The position numbers were made by a program, and so were the translations under genes. A stretch of 39,316 nt of DNA, from contig JAFYYN010000161.1 of NCBI GenBank assembly GCA_017557525.1, forward strand, positions 1-39,316, read 5' to 3'. The DNA is from Lachnospiraceae bacterium (GTDB taxonomy: Bacteria > Bacillota > Clostridia > Lachnospirales > Lachnospiraceae). The notes under the pieces are model-generated. The model made no database searches. It worked only from the letters and a program-made list of their open reading frames with translations, and was not told the DNA's origin. Below are positions 32,769 to 39,316 of the stretch, one piece after another; the stretch's first letter is position 1; the number at the start of each line of letters is the position of its first letter.

Positions 32769-32798
32769 ATCGGTGACATGAGCAGGCATGTCACTGAT
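32769..32798 (+). promoter_or_regulatory. Strong hairpin in the purE leader
   Basis: A 12-bp stem ATCGGTGACATG/CATGTCACTGAT (one G-U) closes a 6-nt AGCAGG loop, 31 nt before the purE start. No T-run follows, so it is not an intrinsic terminator. It may be an operator or a regulatory RNA fold. The guanine riboswitch pattern was not seen. Confidence 0.45.
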
Positions 32799-32828
32799 CA
32801 GTAAATTTCCTGCAGTAAAGGTAAAAAA

Positions 32829-33314
32829 ATGAAAAAAGTTGGCATCATAATGGGAAGCAAAAGCGATCTTCCCAAGCTGGAAAAGGCAATTGACATTTTA
32901 AAGAGATTTGAAGTTCCTTATGAAGTACATGTTTTTTCTGCACACAGGACCCCTATAGAGGCAAGAGAGTTCTCAGTTAATGCAAGAGCAAACGGATTCG
33001 GAGTTATCATAGCTGCTGCCGGCATGGCTGCTCACCTTGCTGGAGCGATTGCGGCAAACACTACCATTCCGGTTATCGGAATCCCGATAAATGCTTCTTC
33101 TCTGGGCGGAATGGATGCACTTCTCTCCACGGTACAGATGCCCTCCGGTATTCCTGTAGCAACAGTAGGTATAGACGGGGCTTCCAATGCCGCTTTACTT
33201 TCGATAGAGATACTGTCCTTGAGCGATGACAATCTGGCTGCCAAACTGGATGCAGAGCGCAAGGCTAACGCAGAAAAAGTTTTAAATGCAAATTCAGAAG
33301 TTGCCATGGGTTAA
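32829..33314 (+). CDS. purE: N5-carboxyaminoimidazole ribonucleotide mutase (PurE class I)
   Basis: The product has 161 residues, typical of class I PurE. It has [10 protein letters not shown] near the N-terminus, SAHRTP (about 38-43) with the catalytic His, the [15 protein letters not shown] segment and [24 protein letters not shown]. It catalyses a step of de novo purine synthesis that places the carboxyl group on the imidazole ring. It is the first gene of the pur operon. Confidence 0.95.
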   Translation: MKKVGIIMGSKSDLPKLEKAIDILKRFEVPYEVHVFSAHRTPIEAREFSVNARANGFGVIIAAAGMAAHLAGAIAANTTIPVIGIPINASSLGGMDALLSTVQMPSGIPVATVGIDGASNAALLSIEILSLSDDNLAAKLDAERKANAEKVLNANSEVAMG

Positions 33315-33380
33315 ACCATGACAACTTTTGATGTTTTTTTGTGTAATCATGATTCAAAAAAATATATAAGGAGAAAAACC

Positions 33381-34421
33381 ATGAACAACAGTTTCAGTGA
33401 AAGCTACAAGGCAGCCGGTGTTGATATCACCGCAGGTTACAAGTCGGTCGAGCTTATGAAGAGCAGTATCGCAAGGACAAAAACATCAGAGAGCACTCCT
33501 GATATCGGAGGCTTCGGAGGTCTTTTCGTTCCGAATATGGCAGGTATGAAGGAGCCAGTTCTTGTAAGCGGTACAGACGGAGTAGGGACCAAGATCAAAC
33601 TTGCATTTCTTATGGACAAGCATGATACGGTTGGTATTGACTGCGTGGCTATGTGCGTAAACGATATCATCTGCTGTGGTGCACGTCCCATGTTCTTCCT
33701 GGATTATATCGCATGTGGCAAGAATATCCCCGAGAAGATTGCAACTATTGTATCAGGCGTTGCTGAAGGCTGTGTTCAGGCAGGCTGTGCGCTTATCGGT
33801 GGAGAAACTGCAGAGCATCCCGGACTTATGCCTGTGGACGAATATGACCTTGCAGGCTTTTCAGTCGGAATTGTTGACAAGGAAAAAGTAATCAACACCG
33901 ATACCCAGAAGGCCGGTGATGTGATCATCGCCCTTCCTTCCTCCGGTGTACATTCAAACGGTTTCTCATTAGTAAGAAAGGTATTTAACCTTGAACATAC
34001 AAATCTTACCCTTCCCATTGCAGAGCTTGGCGGAAAGGGTCTTGGCGAGACACTTCTTACACCTACCAAAATTTATGTAAAGCCCATCCTGGCTCTCATC
34101 GATGAAGTAAAGGTAAAGGGCATAAGCCATATCACCGGTGGCGGCTTCTATGAGAATATTCCCAGAAGTATAAAGAAGGGCTTAGGTGCCCGCATTAAAA
34201 AAGCAGATGTCAGGGTTCTTCCTATCTTCAATCTTCTTGCCAAAGAAGGAAAGATCAATGATCATGACATGTTTAACACCTACAATATGGGTGTCGGCAT
34301 GAGCGTGATAGTTGCTCCCGAGGATGTGGATAAGACTATTGCTTCCTTAAAATCAAATAATATTGATGCATACGTTATCGGCGAACTGGCTGAAGGTATT
34401 GATGGAGTAGAATTGGTATGA
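33381..34421 (+). CDS. purM: Phosphoribosylformylglycinamidine cyclo-ligase
   Basis: The product has 346 residues from the ATG at 33381, with TAAGGAG upstream; a longer frame from 33318 has no ribosome site. Features include [54 protein letters not shown] and [13 protein letters not shown] near the C-terminus. It makes aminoimidazole ribonucleotide from FGAM with ATP. It overlaps purN by 4 nt (ATGA). Confidence 0.96.
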   Translation: MNNSFSESYKAAGVDITAGYKSVELMKSSIARTKTSESTPDIGGFGGLFVPNMAGMKEPVLVSGTDGVGTKIKLAFLMDKHDTVGIDCVAMCVNDIICCGARPMFFLDYIACGKNIPEKIATIVSGVAEGCVQAGCALIGGETAEHPGLMPVDEYDLAGFSVGIVDKEKVINTDTQKAGDVIIALPSSGVHSNGFSLVRKVFNLEHTNLTLPIAELGGKGLGETLLTPTKIYVKPILALIDEVKVKGISHITGGGFYENIPRSIKKGLGARIKKADVRVLPIFNLLAKEGKINDHDMFNTYNMGVGMSVIVAPEDVDKTIASLKSNNIDAYVIGELAEGIDGVELV

Positions 34422-35104
34422 TTAAAACGAGAATAGCAGTATTTGTTTCAGGAGGAGGCACCAACCTTCAAGCTCTGATAGATGCTGAGAAGGCAGGGAA
34501 AATACCTCATGGTGAGATAGCACTTGTTGTAGCCAGCAAACCTAAGGTCTTTGCTTTAGAAAGAGCTGCAAAAGCCGGAATTAAATCTATTGTGGTTGAA
34601 AGAAAGGCATATCCGGACAAGCCATCTTTTGAGACAGCACTTAAAAGTGCCCTTGATGAGAATAGGATAGAGATGATCGTACTTGCAGGCTTTATGCTGG
34701 TTCTTTCTGGGGATTTTGTTAAACACTACCACAATAAGATTATAAATGTACATCCCGCTCTAATCCCTTCCTTCTGTGGAGACGGATTTTACGGGCTCCA
34801 TGTTCATGAAGCAGTTTTAAAATATGGTGTTAAGGTAACCGGTGCTACAGTTCATTATGTAAATGAAATAACCGATGGTGGTAAGATCATTCTTCAAAAA
34901 GCCGTTGAGGTTAAGGATGGCGATACTCCTGAGATTTTACAGAAGAGGGTTATGGAACAGGCAGAATGGATAATTCTTCCACAGGCTACTGAGATTGTCG
35001 CAAAAAAAATCAGTACAGACAAACAACCCAAACGGGATGATGACGATTATGGATATGATTCTGCTGATAAGATATCTTTAAAAACCATATTTGAAAGAAA
35101 ATAG
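34418..35104 (+). CDS. purN: Phosphoribosylglycinamide formyltransferase
   Basis: The product has 228 residues, about 30 longer than usual because of a charged C-terminal tail ([20 protein letters not shown]). The core has [15 protein letters not shown] at the N-terminus, and [10 protein letters not shown] with catalytic His and the Asn before it. The Asp is in [13 protein letters not shown]. The loop after the His reads CGDGFYG, a known Firmicutes variation. It formylates GAR using formyl-tetrahydrofolate. It is translationally coupled to purM. Confidence 0.93.
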   Translation: MIKTRIAVFVSGGGTNLQALIDAEKAGKIPHGEIALVVASKPKVFALERAAKAGIKSIVVERKAYPDKPSFETALKSALDENRIEMIVLAGFMLVLSGDFVKHYHNKIINVHPALIPSFCGDGFYGLHVHEAVLKYGVKVTGATVHYVNEITDGGKIILQKAVEVKDGDTPEILQKRVMEQAEWIILPQATEIVAKKISTDKQPKRDDDDYGYDSADKISLKTIFERK

Positions 35105-35161
35105 CATTTCATTAGTAAAAAATGATTTTTCGAAAATAAGTACAGAGACAAGGAGAAAAAC

Positions 35162-36598
35162 ATGTCAGAGGACAGGACAAAATACATATCCCCGCTTTCA
35201 ACTCGTTATGCCAGCGATGATATGCAGTACATTTTCAGCGAGGAATTCAAATTCCGTACATGGAGAAAGCTTTGGATCTCACTTGCAAGATCAGAGCAGA
35301 AATTAGGACTTAATATTTCAGACGAGCAGATAGCAGAGCTTGAGGCTCATGCAACCGACATCAATTTTGATGAGGCTAAGGCAAGGGAAAAAATCGTACG
35401 TCATGACGTTATGAGTCATGTTTACGCATACGGACTTCAGTGCCCTAAGGCAGAGCCCATAATTCACTTGGGAGCTACCTCCTGCTATGTAACAGACAAT
35501 ACCGACGTTATCGTCTTAAGAGAGGCATCAAAGCTCGTACTTAAAAAAGCAGGTCAGGTTATCAAGAACCTTGCCGAGTTTGCTGAAAAATATAAGGCAC
35601 TTCCCTGCCTTGCATATACTCACTTACAGCCCGCTCAGCTTACAACTGTGGGCAAACGTGCTACTCTGTGGCTTAACGAACTCCTGATGGATGTTGAAAA
35701 CCTTGAATTCCAGATGAGCCGACTTAAACTCCTCGGATCAAAGGGAACCACCGGTACACAGGCAAGCTTCATGGAGCTTTTCGAAAATGACGAGACAAAG
35801 GTAAAGAAGCTTGAAGCTCTGATCGCGGAAGATCTCGGATTTGAGGCATGTATGCCCGTTTCCGGACAGACCTATTCAAGAAAGCTTGATTCCTTCTTCT
35901 TAAATGTTCTCTCCGGATTTGCACAGAGTGCATATAAATTTACTCAGGATCTTAGAATCCTTCAGTCCTTCGAGGAAATGGAAGAACCCTTCGAGAGTAC
36001 TCAGATCGGTTCATCCGCTATGCCCTACAAGAGGAATCCTATGAGAAGTGAACGTATCGATGCTCTGGCACGTTATGTCATCATTGATTCACTCAATCCT
36101 GCTATGACAGCAGCTACCCAGATGTTTGAGAGAACTCTGGATGACTCCGCCAACAAGAGGATCAGTGTGGCAGAAGCCTTCCTCGCAGTTGATGCCATCC
36201 TTAATATCTACATCAACATTTCTTCAGGTCTTGTTGTTTACGATAAGGTCATCACCCGCAGAGTTATGGAAAAGCTTCCTTACATGGCTACCGAAAATAT
36301 CATGATGGAATCCGTTAAGCGTGGAGGCGACCGTCAGGAGCTTCATGAGAGACTTCGTGTTCATTCTCATGCTGCTGCCGCAGGCGTTAAGCTTGAAGGA
36401 AAGGCTTGCGACCTGATCGACCGTATCGCAGCCGATCCCGCATTTAAACTCAGTGATGAAGAGCTCCGCTCTAACCTTGATCCCGCTAAGTATACCGGAC
36501 GTTCCGTTTCCCAGGTTGAAGAATTCCTAAAGGATTTTGTTCAGCCTGTACTTGACAGGATCTATGAGGCTCCGGTTGAGAGCGTACTAAACGTATAA
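35162..36598 (+). CDS. purB: Adenylosuccinate lyase
   Basis: The product has 478 residues, normal length for this class. The fumarase/aspartase-superfamily signature is SSAMPYKRNPMRSE (about 282-295). The substrate regions HDVMSHV and HLGATSCYVTDN lie at about 80-120, with HLQPAQLTTVGKRA at about 159. It acts twice, converting SAICAR to AICAR and adenylosuccinate to AMP. AAGGAG precedes the ATG. The 57-nt gap after purN holds no obvious promoter. Confidence 0.96.
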   Translation: MSEDRTKYISPLSTRYASDDMQYIFSEEFKFRTWRKLWISLARSEQKLGLNISDEQIAELEAHATDINFDEAKAREKIVRHDVMSHVYAYGLQCPKAEPIIHLGATSCYVTDNTDVIVLREASKLVLKKAGQVIKNLAEFAEKYKALPCLAYTHLQPAQLTTVGKRATLWLNELLMDVENLEFQMSRLKLLGSKGTTGTQASFMELFENDETKVKKLEALIAEDLGFEACMPVSGQTYSRKLDSFFLNVLSGFAQSAYKFTQDLRILQSFEEMEEPFESTQIGSSAMPYKRNPMRSERIDALARYVIIDSLNPAMTAATQMFERTLDDSANKRISVAEAFLAVDAILNIYINISSGLVVYDKVITRRVMEKLPYMATENIMMESVKRGGDRQELHERLRVHSHAAAAGVKLEGKACDLIDRIAADPAFKLSDEELRSNLDPAKYTGRSVSQVEEFLKDFVQPVLDRIYEAPVESVLNV

Positions 36599-36613
36599 AG
36601 GAGGAAACTTCAA

Positions 36614-36874
36614 ATGGCAGAAGAAATCGAATTCCGTTATGACACACAGCTCCTTATCGAAGGAAAAGACCTGGATGAGGACGTTATCACCGATTACATC
36701 ACCGCCAATTTAGTAGGTGACTGCTTACTTGCAGTAGGTGACGAAGACCTTATAAAGGTACATTTCCATACAAATGAGCCCTGGAAGCTCTTAGAGTACT
36801 GCGCTTCCATCGGCGAAATATATGACATAGTAGTTGAAGATATGATACGTCAGTCAAAGGGGCTCCACGGTTAA
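36614..36874 (+). CDS. Small protein resembling the C-terminal DAK2/FakA-like domain
   Basis: The product has 86 residues. The segment VGDCLLAVGDEDLIKVHFHTNEPWKLLEYCASIGEIYDIVVEDMIRQ resembles the middle/C-terminal part of FakA/YloV (fatty-acid kinase, DAK2 fusion), where GDSLVVVGDD, KVHVHTN-P and NM..Q motifs occur. The N-terminal FRYDTQLLIEG could match the FGYCTEF strand of that protein. The DhaL-type kinase domain is absent, so it cannot bind ATP as FakA does. It follows purB by 15 nt with AAAGGAGG and is probably translated well. The likeness is by eye. It may be a free-standing regulatory module or a gene remnant. Confidence 0.6.
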   Translation: MAEEIEFRYDTQLLIEGKDLDEDVITDYITANLVGDCLLAVGDEDLIKVHFHTNEPWKLLEYCASIGEIYDIVVEDMIRQSKGLHG

Positions 36875-36919
36875 TTTTCACGTCAGTCTGTACACTAAAT
36901 GTAGAAGGGGGGGTGTGTT

Positions 36920-37336
36920 TTGAATACTTGGAAAACATTTAAAGAGATAGAAATGGATAAAGATCGAACTTTTTATGTCCTAAACACTTCCTTTAATCAA
37001 GTTTTGAATATTAATAAAATCCACCCTTTAAAGCAAGAGAAAGTATACTCCCTAATTAAAAACCTTGTAAATATGAGTTTTCTAAAGCGTATATGGATTT
37101 TTGGATCATCAACAAATAATAGCTGCAATATTAACTCTGATATAGATGTTTTGGTAGAGCTTGAAAATGACAGTCTTTCCAGTGATGATGACGTAGTTTG
37201 TATGATTCAAAAAAATTTCGCTAAATCTTTAGGATCAAATTTTGATATAGTTTTTCTAAACGATTTAGATAAAACTAAACAGATTTACAACAACATCCTA
37301 AAAACAAGGAGGTTAGTTTATGAGCGCGCTGCTTGA
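36920..37336 (+). CDS. MNT-type nucleotidyltransferase (antitoxin-like)
   Basis: The product has 138 residues from the TTG at 36920, which has AGGGGGG 9 nt upstream; the alternative ATG at 36953 would give 127. The core reads IWIFGSSTNN then SCNINSDIDVLVEL: GSX10DXD with Gly62, Ser63, Asp74 and Asp76, and a third Asp at about 109 (NFDIVFLND). This is the minimal nucleotidyltransferase (MNT) fold that in MntA antitoxins adds AMP to the HEPN toxin. It overlaps the HEPN gene by 17 nt. The DNA is richer in A and T than the pur genes on either side. Confidence 0.75.
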   Translation: MNTWKTFKEIEMDKDRTFYVLNTSFNQVLNINKIHPLKQEKVYSLIKNLVNMSFLKRIWIFGSSTNNSCNINSDIDVLVELENDSLSSDDDVVCMIQKNFAKSLGSNFDIVFLNDLDKTKQIYNNILKTRRLVYERAA

Positions 37337-37766
37337 AAATGCTATTACCTGGCATGAGATATCAACGGAATACTTCAATAAATTTATTAAAAACTCCGAA
37401 GAAACAAGATATTTAAGAGCATGTTGTTATCATATGCAACAAACTGCAGAGTTTTCAATCAAAGGTGTTCTTGAATTATTAGGGAAAGATTATTCTGCAG
37501 GTCATGATTTAGAAGAAAACGGTGAACTGCTAATTTCAGCTATAAATGAAGCAGCACAGAACAATATAGTTTTTTCACCCTTAAAGTCCATAATCAATGA
37601 CATACAGTGGCTTGTAGACAAAAGTGGTATTATCATCAAATGGGAACAAAAACCAAGATATGATGGGGAAAACTTCTTTGCCAAGGAAGAAAATGTACGT
37701 AAATGTAAAGAATGTCTGGACAATATTATTTCTGTTGTTTCAGAATTTATAAATCCATCTAAGTAA
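37320..37766 (+). CDS. HEPN-domain protein (toxin-like)
   Basis: The product has 148 residues, all helical. The motif RACCYH at 33-38 is RX4H, the RNase active site of HEPN toxins. In classical HepT the motif is RX4HXY, where the Tyr is AMPylated by MntA. Here HMQ replaces H-X-Y, so that exact site is absent, though Tyr37 is next to the His. The helices up to residue 80 (EFSIKGVLELLGKDYSAGHDLEENGELL) fit the HEPN four-helix pattern with its conserved HDL. Its AAGGAGG ribosome site lies inside the MNT gene. A HEPN/MNT toxin-antitoxin pair is the likely role; activity is not shown. Confidence 0.75.
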   Translation: MSALLENAITWHEISTEYFNKFIKNSEETRYLRACCYHMQQTAEFSIKGVLELLGKDYSAGHDLEENGELLISAINEAAQNNIVFSPLKSIINDIQWLVDKSGIIIKWEQKPRYDGENFFAKEENVRKCKECLDNIISVVSEFINPSK

Positions 37767-37801
37767 AAATATATAAAATATAATCTTTCAGGAGAATAAC
37801 C

Positions 37802-39082
37802 ATGAATAGACAGACAGTTGCCGTTATCGGCTCAGGCGGCAGAGAGCATGCCATCATCAAAGCTATTAAGAAAAGCCCTCTGGTTTCTAAGATCTATTGT
37901 CTTCCCGGAAACGGCGGGATTGCGGCAGATGCCGAGTGTGTAAGCATCGGTGTTATGGAAACCGCAAAAATAGTTGATTTCTGCAAGGAAAAGCATATTG
38001 ATTTCGTAATTGTCGCACCTGACGATCCGTTGGCAGCAGGTACTGTAGATGCATTAAACGAAGCAGGATTTAAGTGCTTCGGTCCCAAGAAAAATGCCGC
38101 TATCATCGAGAGCAGTAAGAGCTTTTCTAAAGACTTGATGAAGAAATACAACATCCCCACAGCTGCTTATGAGGTATTTACTGAGTCTGCAAAGGCTATA
38201 GAGTATCTTAAAACACAGGATATGCCTATAGTTATAAAGGCTGACGGCCTTGCTCTCGGTAAGGGTGTTATCATCGCTGAGACTCTGGACGAAGCTATAG
38301 AAGCCGTAAAGGAAATGATGGACGGCGGCAAATTCGGTGCCAGCGGTGCCAAAGTTGTCATTGAAGAATTTATGACAGGTCCCGAGGTTTCAGTACTCTC
38401 CTTTACTGATGGTAATGTTGTTATCCCTATGATTTCTTCCATGGATCACAAGCGTGCACATGATAACGATGAAGGCTTAAATACCGGCGGTATGGGAACA
38501 GTTGCTCCCAATCCTTACTATACAGATGCAGTGGCTAAAGAGTGTATGGAGAAGATTTTCCTTCCTACCATCAAGGCTATGAATGCTGAAGGCAGAACCT
38601 TCAAGGGATGCCTCTACTTCGGACTTATGATCACTCCCAAGGGACCGAAGGTTGTTGAATATAACTGCCGTTTCGGAGATCCTGAGACACAGGTAGTGCT
38701 TCCTCTTCTTGAGTCAGATTTATTCAAGATTATGGTAGCTACTGCTGATGGTAATTTAGCCGATACAGAGGTTAAGTTCTCCGACAAGTCAGCTTGCTGC
38801 GTAATATATGCAACCAAAGGCTATCCCGAGAAATATGAAAAGGGACTTCCTATGGAACTCCCTGAGACAGATGCGAATGAATATATCTATGTGGCTGGAG
38901 CAAAGAAGGCAGACGACGGTTCACTTCTTTCCAACGGCGGCCGTGTACTTGGTGTAACTGCTGTAGCTGATACCCTAAAGGATGCCATCGACAAAGCTTA
39001 CGCCCTTACAAAGAAAGTTAAATTTGACGGTGGATTCTATCGTAACGATATCGGTGCCAGAGCATTAAAAGCGCTTAAATAA
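37802..39082 (+). CDS. purD: Phosphoribosylamine-glycine ligase
   Basis: The product has 426 residues, normal length. An N-terminal GSGGREHAIIKAI is followed by the ATP-grasp core (VIKADGLALGKGVIIAETLDEA, GPEVSVLSFTDG, NTGGMGTVAPNPYYT) and RFGDPETQVVLPLL with the metal ligands. It joins glycine to phosphoribosylamine. It is preceded by the MNT-HEPN pair, but CAGGAG gives it its own ribosome site. Other pur genes (purC, purF, purH, purL, purQ) are not in the window. Confidence 0.96.
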   Translation: MNRQTVAVIGSGGREHAIIKAIKKSPLVSKIYCLPGNGGIAADAECVSIGVMETAKIVDFCKEKHIDFVIVAPDDPLAAGTVDALNEAGFKCFGPKKNAAIIESSKSFSKDLMKKYNIPTAAYEVFTESAKAIEYLKTQDMPIVIKADGLALGKGVIIAETLDEAIEAVKEMMDGGKFGASGAKVVIEEFMTGPEVSVLSFTDGNVVIPMISSMDHKRAHDNDEGLNTGGMGTVAPNPYYTDAVAKECMEKIFLPTIKAMNAEGRTFKGCLYFGLMITPKGPKVVEYNCRFGDPETQVVLPLLESDLFKIMVATADGNLADTEVKFSDKSACCVIYATKGYPEKYEKGLPMELPETDANEYIYVAGAKKADDGSLLSNGGRVLGVTAVADTLKDAIDKAYALTKKVKFDGGFYRNDIGARALKALK

Positions 39083-39085
39083 TTA

Positions 39086-39135
39086 CACCTCATCAGTCAG
39101 CTTACGCTGACAGCTTCCCCTCAAAGGGGGAAGCC
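39086..39135. repeat. Interspersed hairpin element downstream of purD
   Basis: Two adjacent hairpins: GTCAGC/GCTGAC with TTAC loop (39096-39111) and GCTTCCCC/GGGGAAGC with a 6-nt loop (39113-39134). From memory, very similar sequences (cagtcagcttcgctgacag, then cttcccctcaaagggg) are scattered in Clostridia genomes, so this is probably a short interspersed element that may also serve as a terminator. Confidence 0.55.
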
Positions 39136-39160
39136 TATATATAATTAACATACATAATTA

Positions 39161-39179
39161 TTGAGGGGTCAGACCCCAA
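39161..39179. repeat. REP-like palindrome (GGGGTC-A-GACCCC)
   Basis: TTGAGGGGTCAGACCCCAA is a nearly perfect palindrome with 6-bp core arms. Such GGGGTC/GACCCC palindromes are, from memory, typical repeat units mobilised by RAYT (IS200-like) transposases. It lies 78 nt after purD. The next 85 nt contain a 7-bp hairpin TAACGTC/GACGTTA (39191-39211) and a terminator-like hairpin near 39265-39295, but no gene. Confidence 0.55.
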
Positions 39180-39264
39180 TGTGGTATAAATAACGTCAAA
39201 TTAAGACGTTAAAGAAATAAAAGCTTATATATTCTCGATTTGATTATATCAATTTTGTCAGAAA

Positions 39265-39295
39265 AACACAAGGCAAAAAGACCTGTGTTGTTTTT
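39265..39295 (+). terminator. Terminator-like hairpin downstream of purD
   Basis: AACACAAGG/CCTGTGTT with one bulged base and an 8-nt loop, followed by GTTTTT. It lies about 180 nt after purD, so it could be the end of the pur transcript or belong to the next gene to the right. Confidence 0.5.
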
Positions 39296-39316
39296 CTTCC
39301 AGGCCAGTGGTAAAAT

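Noticed and set aside
32735-32828. Guanine-type purine riboswitch before purE
   Set aside because: The leader lacks the three-way junction sequence pattern I know for this class, and only a single hairpin is seen.

Overview
The window looks like chromosomal DNA of a Lachnospiraceae-type anaerobe, perhaps a Butyrivibrio or Pseudobutyrivibrio relative. This rests on moderate GC, strong Shine-Dalgarno sites, sigma-A promoters, a metG T-box, a yaaR-holB-ricT cluster, cytosolic xylan-degrading enzymes and a DUF6935-type gene. The genus is an inference. No rRNA, tRNA, prophage or CRISPR array was seen.

Layout. (1) Positions 1-11911 read on the minus strand in three units. The first is an antibiotic-resistance-type ABC-F ATPase with a phosphotransferase behind it, preceded by a consensus promoter, a 26-codon leader ORF and a terminator that suggest attenuation. 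The second is an FtsX-type ABC transporter with its OmpR-type two-component system and, 4 nt after the kinase, a FliB-like cysteine-cluster protein. The third is a five-gene set: Dabb protein, secreted protein, phosphodiesterase, unknown 159-residue protein and PfkB kinase. (2) Positions 11952-18542 read plus: an orphan NarL-type regulator, a DUF6935-type protein, an intracellular GH10 xylanase, a hotdog thioesterase, a TIM-barrel isomerase/epimerase, an FMN hydroxyacid dehydrogenase, a HAD phosphatase and a second phosphodiesterase. A fragment of a second DUF6935-type gene overlaps the end of the last gene. (3) Positions 18596-25540 read minus: metG under a Met-specific T-box, then a flavin oxidoreductase behind a membrane sensor pair, one member of which looks like a pseudokinase. 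(4) Positions 25573 to the end read plus: a CE2-type esterase, a guanylate kinase paralogue, yaaR (apparently starting at ACG), holB, ricT, a BaeS/OmpR-type two-component system and a coiled-coil protein. Then comes a purine operon, purE-purM-purN-purB-(FakA-C-like protein)-(MNT-HEPN pair)-purD, followed by interspersed repeats.

The most interesting points are the attenuator-like leader of the ABC-F gene, the AT-rich MNT-HEPN toxin-antitoxin-like pair and a stand-alone FakA-C-like protein inside the purine operon, the ACG start of yaaR, the pseudokinase/kinase/flavoenzyme operon, and the DUF6935 remnant about 5 kb from an intact copy. All assignments come from reading motifs and gene order, without database searches.
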